Assembly (NCBI RefSeq): GCF_007828835.1
Contig: NZ_VIVL01000018.1
Coordinates: 20,652-84,651 of the forward strand
From: Variovorax beijingensis
GTDB taxonomy: Bacteria > Pseudomonadota > Gammaproteobacteria > Burkholderiales > Burkholderiaceae_C
DNA length: 64,000 nt
Direction of reading: 5' to 3'
The notes below the pieces were generated by a model. The model was not told the DNA's origin. It saw only the letters and a program-made list of their open reading frames with translations, and did not search any database. Shown here in pieces: positions 16,118-25,608 of this stretch. Every line of letters begins with the position of its first letter. Position 1 is the stretch's first letter. The translations under genes and the position numbers were made by a program.

Positions 16118-17338
16118 TCACGCCGCCGCAACCGGCAGCCGGTGCAGCCCCGCAATGCGCGAGGCAAAAATGATTCCCGCCTGTAGCACGAAACCCGCCA
16201 GCGCGAGCAGCAGGCAGGCCGGCTCGCCCCACGCGGCCCCCACCGCGCCGCCCAGCGCGGCGCCGATCGGCCGGGCACCCGCATTGACCGTGAGGAACAC
16301 CGCCGACACCCGGCCCAGCATCGCCCCGGCCGTGACGCTCTGCCGCAGCGTGGTGGTGGTGATGGTCCAGACCATCGGCCCGGCACCGAACAGAAAGAAC
16401 GACAGTGCGGCCAGCGATGCGGCCGGCACCAGCAGCGTGGCCGCCATGGCCGCCGCGGCCACCACCGCCACCGCGGGCCCGATCTGGATCGCACGGCCGA
16501 ACGGCAGGCGCGCCACCACGCGCGACGTCAGCAGCGCGCCGGACACCATGCCCGCGCCGTACATCGCCAGCGTGAAGCCGACCGCCTGCGCGCCAAGGCC
16601 GAGCACCCGCACCGCATACGGCACGTAGCCGGCCTGCAGCACGAACCACGAGATGTTGAAGACCGCGCCCGTCATCAGCATGGGCCGCAGCAATTCGTGC
16701 TGCCAGACAAAGCGCGCGCCATCGCGCACATCGAGCAGCGGATGGCGCTGCGATGCAGCCGGGCGCGGCGCCTCGGCCAGGCGCAGCAGCAGGCCGACTG
16801 CCGACATCGACAGCACGGCCGCCAGCACGAAGGCCGTCGGAGCACCCGCCCACGCAACCAGTGCGCCCGCCAGCGCAGGCCCGGCCGTGAATGCGGCGCT
16901 GCGCGCAAGCTCCAGCCGGCCGTTGGCCTCGGCCAAGGCGTCGCGCGGCACGAGCGCCGGCACCAGCGCGGGCGCCGCGACGCTGAAGCCCACGGTGCCG
17001 ACCGCGCCCAGGAACCCGAGCACCGCGAGCCAGCCGATGCCGAGCCTGGACGCCAGCACCAGGGCCAGCAGCACCAGCAGCGAGGCGGCGCGCAACCCCT
17101 CGGACGCGACCATCAGCCGCTGCCGCGACATGCGATCGGCCAGCACGCCCAGCGGCATCGACAGCAACAGAAAAGGCAGCGTCTGAATGGCGGCAAGGAA
17201 GCCGATCTCGCCCGGCCCGGCACCGAGCACGAGCACCGCGACCAGAGGCACCGCCGCAAGGCTCAGCTGCTCGGCGGACTGTGCCGCGAGGTTGGACCAC
17301 GCGAGGTGGACAAAGGGGCGGGGAAGGGGGGCTTTCAT
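16118..17338 (-). CDS. MFS transporter (MFS_3 / EntS-like)
   Basis: 406-residue 12-helix major facilitator. The N-terminal FVHLAWSNLAAQSAEQLSLA and the loop 2-3 segment MPLGVLADRMSRQRLMV place it with the MFS_3 group that includes EntS-type and macrolide exporters. It is an inner-membrane proton-driven exporter by family; the substrate is unknown. Helix 11-12 is followed by a basic tail. It is the gene immediately downstream of the minus-strand LysR (ends 17406) with a 67-base gap, so it may be coregulated with it. Convergent with ogt. Confidence 0.9.
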   Translation of the reverse strand: MKAPLPRPFVHLAWSNLAAQSAEQLSLAAVPLVAVLVLGAGPGEIGFLAAIQTLPFLLLSMPLGVLADRMSRQRLMVASEGLRAASLLVLLALVLASRLGIGWLAVLGFLGAVGTVGFSVAAPALVPALVPRDALAEANGRLELARSAAFTAGPALAGALVAWAGAPTAFVLAAVLSMSAVGLLLRLAEAPRPAASQRHPLLDVRDGARFVWQHELLRPMLMTGAVFNISWFVLQAGYVPYAVRVLGLGAQAVGFTLAMYGAGMVSGALLTSRVVARLPFGRAIQIGPAVAVVAAAAMAATLLVPAASLAALSFFLFGAGPMVWTITTTTLRQSVTAGAMLGRVSAVFLTVNAGARPIGAALGGAVGAAWGEPACLLLALAGFVLQAGIIFASRIAGLHRLPVAAA

Positions 17339-17405
17339 GCGGCAGGGTGCTTCATGTGGGAGGAAGCACCCATGCTGCGGGCGCGCGCCGTCCGGCGCTG
17401 GCCGT

Positions 17406-18320
17406 TTACGGACCTGCGAGCGCCATTGCGGCTTGCGAGTCCGAGGCCCTCATCTCCTCGAACCATTGCGCGACGCATGCGGCTTCCGGCGCGGCGTCGG
17501 GTGCCAGGCCGTAGTAGTAGCGGTTCAGCGTCATGCGCAGCGAGGGCAGCGGCGACTGCAGCCGGCCCGAGGCCAGGTCGTGCGCCACCAGCGAGGTTGG
17601 CGCCAAGGCAATGCCGAGCCCGTCGACCGCGGCCTGCAGCACGAAGTGCAGGTGGTCGAACTGCAGCCGCCCCGCCGGCTTGGCGCGCGGGGCGCCGACG
17701 TGCTTCTTCCAGGCGTCCCAGTCTTCCTTGCGCGTGCGGGCCGACAGCTGCACGTGCGAGGCCAGCGCGCGCAGGTCCGAAAGCGGATGTGCCTTGAACA
17801 GCGCCGGTGCGCCGACCACCAGCACTTCGTCCTCGAGGAAAGGGCGCAGCTCGATGGAGGGTGGCCAGCCCTCGAGCCCGCGGCGCACGGCAATGTCGAA
17901 GCTGCCCGCGGCCTGCTCGGGCATGACCGTGCTCGTGACCACCTGCGGTTCGATCTCCGGAAAGCGCTCGACGAACGAAGGCAGGCGCGGAATGAGCCAG
18001 CGCACCGCGAAGGAGGGCCGCACGTTGATCCTCACGGCACGGGCCGGCCCCTGTGCCTGCAGCGCACGCGCCGCCGCATGGATCTGCGCGATGGCCGGGC
18101 CTGCCTCGGCAAAGAACTGCTGTCCTTCCGCGGTCAGGGCGACCTGGCGAATGCGGCGCTCGAACAGCGCGACGCCCAGGCATTCTTCTAGGCTCTTGAT
18201 CTGCCGGCTCACCGCGCTGTGGGTCACGTGGAGTTCGATGGCCGCGCGCGTGAAGCTCTGGTGGCGGGCCGCGGCGACGAAGGCGCGCACGGCACTGAGG
18301 GGCGGTTCTCGAAGCGGCAT
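17406..18320 (-). CDS. LysR family transcriptional regulator
   Basis: 304 residues from ATG 18320 (MPLREPPLSAVRAF); an in-frame ATG seven codons upstream at 18341 lacks a better Shine-Dalgarno. HTH at about 20-45 (SFTRAAIELHVTHSAVSRQI), effector domain after residue 95 with AAGSFDIAVRRGLEGW. The GcvA-like layout resembles the regulator at 3349-4275. It is divergent from the MFS gene at 18399, 78 bases away, and upstream of the MFS gene at 16118-17338, so it could control exporters on both sides. Confidence 0.92.
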   Translation of the reverse strand: MPLREPPLSAVRAFVAAARHQSFTRAAIELHVTHSAVSRQIKSLEECLGVALFERRIRQVALTAEGQQFFAEAGPAIAQIHAAARALQAQGPARAVRINVRPSFAVRWLIPRLPSFVERFPEIEPQVVTSTVMPEQAAGSFDIAVRRGLEGWPPSIELRPFLEDEVLVVGAPALFKAHPLSDLRALASHVQLSARTRKEDWDAWKKHVGAPRAKPAGRLQFDHLHFVLQAAVDGLGIALAPTSLVAHDLASGRLQSPLPSLRMTLNRYYYGLAPDAAPEAACVAQWFEEMRASDSQAAMALAGP

Positions 18321-18398
18321 GCGTGCAATTTTCTCACGCATGGCGGGCGTTAATGTCGTTTGTCGGCAGGCCGTGCCACGGCGCACCATGCGGACTCG

Positions 18399-19571
18399 AT
18401 GCTTCGCACCACGCCCGCTCCAGCGCTCGCTGCCACCGACCTGAACTCCCGCCACGCGGCCATTGCGCTCGGGCTTTCGCTGCCGGCCGATGTCGTGCTC
18501 TACCTGCTGCTGCCGATGTATGCCGGACAGTTCGGCGTCACGCTGGCGGAGGCCGGCATGCTGCTTGCGGCCAATCGGCTCGTGCGCATTGCGGGGTACG
18601 GCTGGGTGGCGCGCTTCTATGCGCGCAACGGCGACCGGCTCACCTGCACCATCGCGGTGGTGGCGGCCGCGTTCTGCGGACTCGGCTACGCCACGCTCTC
18701 GGGCTTCTGGGCGCTGCTGCCGCTGCGGCTCGTGTGGGGCCTGTGCTTTGCCGCGCTCAACCTGTCGACGCAGTCGCTGGCCACGGCCGAACTGCTGGGT
18801 GCGGCGCGCCGCAACGGGCGTTCGCGCGCGCTCATCGCGATGGGACCGGTGCTTGCGCTGCCGCTCGGCGCGTTGCTGGCGCTGTGGGCCGGCCCGCGCG
18901 TCATCTTCTGCATTCTTGCCGCGTTCTCGCTGGCGGCGGTGCTGGCCACGCGGCACCTGCCTTCGGCGCCGCACGGCAGCGCACACAGCCGGCCTGCGCG
19001 CCGCTTCGGGCGGCCCAACAGCCTCGACGCCTGGTCGTTCATGGAAGGGCTCACGCTCGACGGGCTCTTCATCGTCGGCCTGTCCTACCTGGGCAAGGAT
19101 CTGATGCCGGGCGGCGCGGTGGTGATGGCCGGCTCGCTGATGGCGCTGCGCTACCTGGCGGAAATCCTGTTGAGCCCGGTCGGCGGCCACATGGCGGAGC
19201 GCTTCGGTGCCGAGCGGTTGCTGGTGAGCCTCTCGCTCGTGACGGCGATCGCGCTGGCGGGCTTCGGGCTGGGCTGGCTGTGGAGCTGCGCGGCATCGAT
19301 CGTGGTGCTGCGCGCCTTGCAACTGCCCTTGCTGCCGCCCATCGTGGCGCGCCGCACCCCGGGGCCCGGGCGCATGCATGCGCTGGCCGCGCGCGCGGTG
19401 TGGCGCGACATCGGCGCCGGCATCGGGCCGCTGCTGGCCGGGCTCCTGCTGCCGGCCGTGGCATCGTCGTGGCTCTACGGCATTTGCGCGCTGCTGCTGG
19501 CCGCGGCGGCACTGGCCTGCGGCAGGAACCCGTCGGCATCACCGGACCAGAAACAAGGAGTGATCCCATGA
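18399..19571 (+). CDS. MFS transporter
   Basis: 390 residues from ATG 18399, with about 12 hydrophobic segments. MFS features are modest: the loop 2-3 region reads AANRLVRIAGYGWVARFYAR instead of the strict GxLaDrxGrr motif, and helix 5 shows GPVLALPLGALLALWAGPR. I could not assign a subfamily or substrate. The upstream TTG at 18360 is rejected because no homology-like sequence precedes the ATG. The stop overlaps the ATG of the next gene (ATGA), so a PPOX-type flavoprotein is translationally coupled to it. Divergent from LysR at 18320. Confidence 0.85.
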   Translation: MLRTTPAPALAATDLNSRHAAIALGLSLPADVVLYLLLPMYAGQFGVTLAEAGMLLAANRLVRIAGYGWVARFYARNGDRLTCTIAVVAAAFCGLGYATLSGFWALLPLRLVWGLCFAALNLSTQSLATAELLGAARRNGRSRALIAMGPVLALPLGALLALWAGPRVIFCILAAFSLAAVLATRHLPSAPHGSAHSRPARRFGRPNSLDAWSFMEGLTLDGLFIVGLSYLGKDLMPGGAVVMAGSLMALRYLAEILLSPVGGHMAERFGAERLLVSLSLVTAIALAGFGLGWLWSCAASIVVLRALQLPLLPPIVARRTPGPGRMHALAARAVWRDIGAGIGPLLAGLLLPAVASSWLYGICALLLAAAALACGRNPSASPDQKQGVIP

Positions 19572-20182
19572 CCCATGCCATCGACACCATCGAACGGCTC
19601 GAAGCGCTGTTCGGCGAAGCCGGCGAGGCCTCGCTCAAGAAGGAGGTGCCCTGGCTGCACCCGAGCTACCAGGCGCTGATTGCCGCTTCGCCTTTCGCGG
19701 TGCTCGCCACCAGCGGGCCCGGCGGGCTCGACGCCTCGCCGCGCGGCGACCCGCCCGGCTTCGTGGCGGTGCAGGACGAGAAGACGCTGCTGCTGCCCGA
19801 GCGCCGCGGCAACAACCGCATCGACAGCCTGCGCAACATCGTGGCCGACCCGCGCGTGGCGCTGCTGTTCCTGATTCCCGGCGTGGGCGAGACCTTGCGC
19901 GTGAACGGCAGGGCGCGCATCACGACCGAGCCCGGGCTCATGGCGCGCTTTGCGATGGAGGGCAAGCTGCCGCAGTGCGTGATCGAGATCGGGGTCGAGT
20001 CGGTTTTCTTCCAGTGCGCGCGCGCCATCCAGCGCTCGAAACTGTGGGCACCGCTGCCGGCGGAATCGCGCCGCGAGGTGCCCACGCCCGGCGCCATCCT
20101 GTCGGCGCTGACCGATGCCGCGTTCGACGGCGAGGCCTACGACCGCGAGCTGCCGGCGCGGCAGCGCTCCACCTTGTATTGA
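19568..20182 (+). CDS. FMN-dependent PPOX-type flavoprotein (MSMEG_1061-like)
   Basis: 204-residue pyridoxamine-5'-phosphate-oxidase-like split beta-barrel. HPSYQALIAASPFAVLATSG opens the barrel; SPRGDPPGF and LPERRGNNRIDSLRNI match the FMN-binding stretches seen in the MSMEG_1061 group of putative FMN or F420 flavoproteins. True PNPOx function is unlikely. The redox substrate is unknown. AAGGAG lies eight bases before ATG 19568, and the start overlaps the MFS stop by four bases, so exporter and flavoprotein are made together; a reductase/export detoxification pair is a reasonable guess. Confidence 0.88.
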   Translation: MTHAIDTIERLEALFGEAGEASLKKEVPWLHPSYQALIAASPFAVLATSGPGGLDASPRGDPPGFVAVQDEKTLLLPERRGNNRIDSLRNIVADPRVALLFLIPGVGETLRVNGRARITTEPGLMARFAMEGKLPQCVIEIGVESVFFQCARAIQRSKLWAPLPAESRREVPTPGAILSALTDAAFDGEAYDRELPARQRSTLY

Positions 20183-20200
20183 GCAGCGCCCCGCGGCTCG

Positions 20201-22069
20201 TCAGGGTTGTGGCGATTCCTGTTGTTGTTGCTGCTGAGCCCGCATGATCTGGTGGCGCTGCCAGTAGCGGCCGACCGCGCCCTTGAAGTTTTCCTTCTGC
20301 TTGCCGAGGCCGCCCACCTTGACCTTGGTGGTGCGCGCGCCGAGCATGCCCTTGTCGTGGTGCGTGACCACCAGCAGGTCGCCGAAGGTGTTGTCCTGGA
20401 AAGTCAGGTTCTTGACTTCGTCCCAGCCGATGGTCGAGCCGCCGTCCACGCTCTGGCGCAGGCCCGCATGGCTCACCTCGATGTTCTCGCCGTTCTTCAG
20501 CGCGAACGCGACCGGCGGAAAGTGGCGCAGCACCACGGCGCGCTCTTCTTCGGTGGCCGGCTCGTAGCGGTAGGCGAGGCTCAGTTCGTGGTTCTGCACG
20601 AAGCGCTGCTCGTAGTCGCTCCACAGCCGCTGTTCGATGGCGGCGGCGGTTTCGATGTCGTCGGCCCACGAGGCCGCGGGCGCGGTCGCGACGATGGCGC
20701 CGTAGGCGCTCTCGGGCACATGGTGGCCCACGTTGCGCATGCGTTCGAGCAGCGGCGGATGGCTGTCGTAGGGATGCGGCACGTCGGCGGTCTTCATGGT
20801 TTCGACGAACGCGTCGGAGTTGGCATAAGGCGGCAGGCCCGCGGCCACGAAGCCGGCGATGCCCAGCGCGCCGTCGTGCTGGCGGTCCTGCGCAAAGAGC
20901 TTGCGTTCGACGTCGTTGCGGTAGCTCGCATAGGCCGCAATCTTGATGAGCGACTGCACGATGGCGCCCGGCGCCGTGAGGCTCGCGGCGACGCTGTCGG
21001 CCTTGTACTCGCGCTCGCGGCTGTCGCGCGCCAGGGCAAAGGCGAAGATCATGCGGTAGAGGCGCAGCAGGTAGTGCGCCACGATGCTCAGCCCGCCCTC
21101 GCGCATCTTCCAGGTGTACTGGTCGAACTGCAGCAGCTTGGGTCCGAGCGCCGCGCTGCTGCGGGTGTCGCCGCCGCCCAGGTGGGCCAGCTCGTGCGCC
21201 AGCACCGCGTCGGCCTCGGACTGGTCGAGCACGCGCAGCAGCGGAATGCTCACGAACAGCGTGCGGCCTTGCAGCGTGCGTCCGCCCACCTCGCAGGGCG
21301 CCTCGGTGACGAAGAAGTTGGTGTCGATGCCGGCCACGATCTGGTCGGGCGGCGCGGTCTTCACGCGCGCGGCCAGCTGGCGGATGCGCTCCCACAGGCG
21401 CGGTGCATCGGCCTCGGCCACCACTTCGCCCTCGATCTCGTTGCCGAAGGGCAGCTTCTTGAACAGCGTGTAGATCGCATAGAACACGGCCACCGCGGCC
21501 GCGATGCCCGCGATGATGATCAGCTTGACGTAGTAGCTCTGCATGAAGTACGCCGTGAGCCAGAACGACAGCCACACCAGCATCGCGCCCTGCAGCGCGA
21601 CCTCGAGCGCGCTCGACACCGTCATGAGCCGCCAGCCCGCCACAAAGCTCGCATAGCGCAGGCCGCGGTTGGCAAAGGCCAGTGCGCCCAGCACCAGCGC
21701 CGCCGCGAGCAGTGCCGCGCCCAGCACCAGCGTCCAGCCGGCGGCGCGGTCGGCCCAGTGGAACTGCCAGTGCATCGAATAGGGACTGCACACCTTGTCG
21801 TGGAAGTTCTTGTCCTCTGGCGCGGTTGCGCTGCAGGCCTTGGAGAGCGGATGGCTGCGGTAGAACTCGGTGGCCTGCGCCTTGTCGCCGGCGGACAGGC
21901 GGGTGTCGGAGGCGATGCGCTTCTCGATCGCCTGCAGGAATTCGGCGTCTTCCGTGCGCAGCGCGTACTCCGTGAAGACCAGCGTCGCCGCCGGAATGGC
22001 GAAGAGCGACACCAGGGTCAGAAGGAAGACGCGAAAAAGGTCGGCATGGATCGTTCGGGCGAGGGCCAT
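20201..22069 (-). CDS. Membrane M48 family zinc metallopeptidase with C-terminal domain
   Basis: 622-residue protein. Transmembrane segments lie near residues 11-33, 108-135 and several more between 140 and 200. The zinc motif HELAH is near residue 292 (in VLAHELAHLGGGDT), with the third ligand Glu in REREYKADSVAA about 345-350. M48 enzymes such as HtpX and YcaL degrade or quality-check envelope proteins. The last 130 residues (ENIEVSHAGLRQSV, STIGWDEVKNLTF, GDLLVVTHHD) look like a PH-type all-beta module. The C-terminus ends with a Gln-rich run (AQQQQQQESPQP). ATG 22069 starts just before the first helix; the open frame beyond it is a shadow. Confidence 0.9.
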   Translation of the reverse strand: MALARTIHADLFRVFLLTLVSLFAIPAATLVFTEYALRTEDAEFLQAIEKRIASDTRLSAGDKAQATEFYRSHPLSKACSATAPEDKNFHDKVCSPYSMHWQFHWADRAAGWTLVLGAALLAAALVLGALAFANRGLRYASFVAGWRLMTVSSALEVALQGAMLVWLSFWLTAYFMQSYYVKLIIIAGIAAAVAVFYAIYTLFKKLPFGNEIEGEVVAEADAPRLWERIRQLAARVKTAPPDQIVAGIDTNFFVTEAPCEVGGRTLQGRTLFVSIPLLRVLDQSEADAVLAHELAHLGGGDTRSSAALGPKLLQFDQYTWKMREGGLSIVAHYLLRLYRMIFAFALARDSREREYKADSVAASLTAPGAIVQSLIKIAAYASYRNDVERKLFAQDRQHDGALGIAGFVAAGLPPYANSDAFVETMKTADVPHPYDSHPPLLERMRNVGHHVPESAYGAIVATAPAASWADDIETAAAIEQRLWSDYEQRFVQNHELSLAYRYEPATEEERAVVLRHFPPVAFALKNGENIEVSHAGLRQSVDGGSTIGWDEVKNLTFQDNTFGDLLVVTHHDKGMLGARTTKVKVGGLGKQKENFKGAVGRYWQRHQIMRAQQQQQQESPQP

Positions 22070-22283
22070 GGGGTGCTGCTCCTGGATGCGGTGTTGTGAT
22101 TGGTTGTGGCGAAATTTCCGGGACAGCCGATAGCGTAGCGGCCGTTTGGCGCGTTGCGCATGGAGGACATCGTTCACGCGACCGGCATGAATACGAAGGT
22201 CGTACTCTTTGCCCAGAATTAGCAACAGCCGGTCGGCGACCCCACGCCTGCACCGGATGCCGCGCTTGGCGACAATCGGTCCA

Positions 22284-23501
22284 ATGCGTTCTTCGTCTCC
22301 CTTTTTCAAGATGGCCCTGCTGCTGGGCCTGCTCTCCGCCATCGGGCCCTTCGCCATCGACATGTACCTGCCGGCGCTGCCGGCCATCGGCCAGGCGCTG
22401 CGCGCCGACATCGGCGCGGTGCAGATGAGCCTCACGGCGTTCTTCCTTTCGCTGGGCGCGGGCCAGCTGCTGTACGGCCCGGTCTCGGACATGGTCGGGC
22501 GCAAGCCGCCGTTGTATGCCGGGCTGGTGCTGTTCGCGCTGGCGAGCGTGGGCTGCGCGCTGGCCACCGACATCCACACGCTGATTGCGCTGCGCTTCGT
22601 GCAGGGCCTGGGCGCGGCGGCCGGCATGGCGATCCCGCGCGCGGTGGTGCGCGACCTGCACACCGGCACCGATGCCGCACGGCTCATGTCGCTGCTGATC
22701 CTGGTGTTCAGCGTGTCGCCGATCCTCGCGCCGCTGGCGGGCAGCGCCGTGATCGCGGTGGCGGGCTGGCGCGGCGTGTTCTGGGCCGTGACCCTTGCCG
22801 CTGTGGCGGGCCTCGCGATGATGGTCACGCAGCTGCGCGAAACGCGGCCGCCTTCGGAGCGCGTCGAAAGCAGCCTCGGCAGCGCCCTGTCGGCCTACGG
22901 GCTGCTGCTGCGCGACTGGCATTACCTCGGGCTGGTGTTCATCGGCGGCTTCGCGATGGCGGGCTTCTTCACCTACCTGGCGAATTCGTCGTTCGTGATG
23001 ATCGACCACTACGGCCTGTCGCCCGCGCTCTACAGCGTGGCCTTCGGCGTGAACGCGGCGGCCTTCATCGGCGCCTCGCAGTTCACGGGTTCGCTGGGCG
23101 AGCGCTTCGGGCTGGTGGGCCTCGTCAAGTTCGGCGTGGTGGCCTCGGGCATCGCGATGCTGGCCATGTTCGCGTACTTCGCGGCGGGTGGCGACAGCCT
23201 CTGGGTGCTGATCGTGCTGTACTTCATCGCCTCCGGCTTCATGGGCCTGGTGATTCCGACCACCGGCGTGCTCGCGCTGGAAATGCACGGCGCCATCGCG
23301 GGCACGGCCTCGGCGCTGCTCGGCACGCTGCAGATGCTGACCGGCGCGCTGGCGATGGCGGTGGTGGGCGTCTTTACCGACGGCCGCCCGCTGCCGATGG
23401 TGGCCGGCATGGCCGGCGGCGCGCTGATTGCGCTGGTGCTGACCTGGCTCACGCTGGGCAGCGTGCGGTCCGAACCCACGCGCAGGACGCAAGAGGCGTG
23501 A
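22284..23501 (+). CDS. Bcr/CflA family multidrug MFS transporter
   Basis: 405 residues from ATG 22284. The signature AIGPFAIDMYLPALPAIG in helix 1, QMSLTAFFLSLGAGQLLYGP and the loop motif GPVSDMVGRKPPLYAG identify the Bcr/CflA (DHA1) drug-resistance exporters, known for bicyclomycin and chloramphenicol export. Starts at 22257 (ATG) and 22209 (TTG) are in frame but lie outside the conserved region. Divergent from the M48 protease over a 214-base gap in which I see no clear operator. The stop codon overlaps the GTG of the next MFS gene, so two exporters are coupled. Confidence 0.93.
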   Translation: MRSSSPFFKMALLLGLLSAIGPFAIDMYLPALPAIGQALRADIGAVQMSLTAFFLSLGAGQLLYGPVSDMVGRKPPLYAGLVLFALASVGCALATDIHTLIALRFVQGLGAAAGMAIPRAVVRDLHTGTDAARLMSLLILVFSVSPILAPLAGSAVIAVAGWRGVFWAVTLAAVAGLAMMVTQLRETRPPSERVESSLGSALSAYGLLLRDWHYLGLVFIGGFAMAGFFTYLANSSFVMIDHYGLSPALYSVAFGVNAAAFIGASQFTGSLGERFGLVGLVKFGVVASGIAMLAMFAYFAAGGDSLWVLIVLYFIASGFMGLVIPTTGVLALEMHGAIAGTASALLGTLQMLTGALAMAVVGVFTDGRPLPMVAGMAGGALIALVLTWLTLGSVRSEPTRRTQEA

Positions 23502-24946
23502 GCGGCGCGGCACACATGCAGGCCGCGGCGGCGGCCGACGACCAGGCCGCGCAGCAGCTCGATGGCCTGGACCTGCCCGCGCGCCGGCGCGCGATGCTGG
23601 TGATCATCCTCGGCATCATGGTCGCGGTGCTCGACGGCACCATCGTCAACCTGGCGCTGCCGGGCATTGCGCGCGAACTGCAGGCCAGCCCCTCGCATGC
23701 CATCTGGGTGGTCAACGCGTACCAGATCGCCACGCTGGTCATGCTGCTGCCGCTCGCGTCGCTCGGCGACCTGGTCGGCTACCGGCGGGTCTACCTGGTG
23801 GGCATGGCGGTGTTCACGGTGTCCTCGATCGGCGCCACCTTCGCCGATTCGCTCGCCACGCTGATTGCCGCGCGCACCTTCCAGGGCCTGGGCGCGGCCG
23901 GCATCATGAGCGTGAACGCGGCGCTGGTGCGGCTGACCTTTCCGTCGGCGCTGCTGGGCCGCGGCATGGCGATCAACTCGATGGTGGTGGCCACGTCCTC
24001 GGTGGCCGGGCCCTCGGTGGCGGCCGCCATTCTCTCGGTGGCTTCGTGGCCGTGGCTGTTTGCCATCAACGTGCCGCTGGGCGCCATCACGCTGGCGCTC
24101 GGCCTGCGGGCGCTGCCGTTCAACCGCGTGGCGCCGGCGGCGGGCCTGCGCTTCTCGCCGGTCGACGTGGCGCTCAACGTGCTGATGTTCTCGCTGGTGT
24201 TCCTGGGCGTCGACCGGCTGGGCGTGCGCGAGGGCGGCGTGCCCGGCGGCTCGCAGTCGTCGGCCTGGCTCATCCTGCTGGCCGGCGTGGCGGTGGGCTT
24301 CGTCTATCTGCGGCGGCAGCGCAGGCTGGCGGTGCCGCTGTTTCCGATCGATCTGCTGCGCATTCCGGTGTTCGCGCTTTCCATGGGCACTTCGGTCGCC
24401 GCCTTCTGTGCGCAGATGCTGGCCTACATTGCGCTGCCGTTCCTGCTGCTCGAGGTGTACGGCCGCAGCCACATCGAGGCCGGGCTGCTCATCACCGCCT
24501 GGCCGCTGGCCATCGTGGCCATGGCGCCGATCGCGGGCCGGTTGATCGGGCGCTACCCGGACGGGCTGCTCGGCGGCATCGGGCTGGGCCTGCTCGCCAC
24601 CGGCCTGGCGCTGCTGGCGGCGCTGCCGGCGCATCCGGGCAACGCCGACATCGCCTGGCGCATGGCGCTGTGCGGGTTGGGCTTCGGCCTGTTCCAGTCG
24701 CCCAACAACCACACCATCGTGACCTCGCCGCCGGCGCACCGCAGCGGCGCGGCCAGCGGCATGCTGGGCACGGCGCGCCTCACGGGGCAGACGCTCGGCG
24801 CGGTGGTGCTGGCCGGCGTGTTCAGCGTCTGGAGCCCGCATGGCGGCCACGGGCCGGTGGTGGCGCTGGTGCTGGCGGCCTGCTGCGCGGGCCTGGCGGC
24901 GGTCTTCAGCAGCCTGCGGCTGAAGACGACGGGGCCGGGCGGCTGA
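23498..24946 (+). CDS. MFS transporter, DHA2 family (EmrB/QacA-like)
   Basis: 482 residues, 14 predicted helices. The helix-1 motif VAVLDGTIVNLALPGIA, WVVNAYQIATLVMLLPL in helix 2 and LGDLVGYRRVYLVG in the 2-3 loop are hallmarks of DHA2 exporters. Proton-driven multidrug export is family knowledge; the substrate is unknown and no EmrA-type adaptor lies next to it. GTG 23498 overlaps the preceding stop as GTGA, and AGGA lies ten bases upstream; ATG 23516 is an alternative start six codons in. Cotranscribed with the Bcr/CflA gene. Confidence 0.92.
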   Translation: MSGAAHMQAAAAADDQAAQQLDGLDLPARRRAMLVIILGIMVAVLDGTIVNLALPGIARELQASPSHAIWVVNAYQIATLVMLLPLASLGDLVGYRRVYLVGMAVFTVSSIGATFADSLATLIAARTFQGLGAAGIMSVNAALVRLTFPSALLGRGMAINSMVVATSSVAGPSVAAAILSVASWPWLFAINVPLGAITLALGLRALPFNRVAPAAGLRFSPVDVALNVLMFSLVFLGVDRLGVREGGVPGGSQSSAWLILLAGVAVGFVYLRRQRRLAVPLFPIDLLRIPVFALSMGTSVAAFCAQMLAYIALPFLLLEVYGRSHIEAGLLITAWPLAIVAMAPIAGRLIGRYPDGLLGGIGLGLLATGLALLAALPAHPGNADIAWRMALCGLGFGLFQSPNNHTIVTSPPAHRSGAASGMLGTARLTGQTLGAVVLAGVFSVWSPHGGHGPVVALVLAACCAGLAAVFSSLRLKTTGPGG

Positions 24947-24966
24947 ATCGGTTAGGGTACGCCCCT

Positions 24967-25608
24967 ATGACGGAAGTACCTGAAACCGTGGTTTGTCCGG
25001 GCTGCGACGCGGTCTTCAGCCGCGCGCCCCTGAAGCCGCGCGAGGTATCGCGCTGTGCCCGCTGCGGCACCGAGCTCTACCGCCACGCGGGCGACCAGCA
25101 GCGCCGCATCCTGCCGCTGACGGTGGCCTCGCTGATCATGTTCGCCATTGCCAACCTGTTCCCGATCGTCGAGATCGAGCTGCAGGGCCTGCGCAGCCAG
25201 ACCACGCTGGCCGGCGCGGTGCTGGTGCTGAGCCGGGAGGGCATGTCGGTGGTGGCGCTGCTGGTGCTGGCCACGACGCTGCTCTTTCCGCTGATGCAGC
25301 TGTGCATCCTGGCCTACCTGCTGGTGCCGCTCAGCCGCGAGCGTCGCCCGGCCGGCTTTGCGATTCTGGTGCGCGCCATGCAGATGCTGCGGCCTTGGGG
25401 AATGATCGAGGTGTTCCTGCTCGGCGTGCTGGTGGCGATCGTCAAGCTCTCGAGCATGGCGAGCGTGGTGGCGGGGCCGGCGCTGTGGGCGTTCATGGCG
25501 CTCACGGTCATGCTCACCGCCGTGCTCTCGTTCAATCCCAATGCCTTCTGGGAAATGACTTTTCGCCCGCCTGGCGAATCCGGCGAGCCCGACAGGGAGG
25601 CGGCGTGA
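24967..25608 (+). CDS. pqiA: Paraquat-inducible protein A, first half
   Basis: 213-residue integral membrane protein equal to one half of E. coli PqiA. An N-terminal zinc-ribbon-like pair (CPGCDAVF at about 10-17 and CARCG about 32-36) precedes four transmembrane helices (about 48-70, 92-125, 140-160, 168-190), including the family word ANLFPIVEIEL. PqiABC is an MCE system that links inner and outer membranes for lipid movement; PqiA is its inner-membrane part. It begins 20 bases after the DHA2 gene but is functionally tied to the next genes: the stop overlaps the GTG of the second half (GTGA). Confidence 0.93.
   Translation: MTEVPETVVCPGCDAVFSRAPLKPREVSRCARCGTELYRHAGDQQRRILPLTVASLIMFAIANLFPIVEIELQGLRSQTTLAGAVLVLSREGMSVVALLVLATTLLFPLMQLCILAYLLVPLSRERRPAGFAILVRAMQMLRPWGMIEVFLLGVLVAIVKLSSMASVVAGPALWAFMALTVMLTAVLSFNPNAFWEMTFRPPGESGEPDREAA

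Noticed and set aside
19938..23513. 1191-codon open frame on the minus strand
   Set aside because: Composition-driven shadow rich in His, Arg and Gly antisense to the PPOX and Bcr/CflA genes and out of frame with the M48 gene; no domain.
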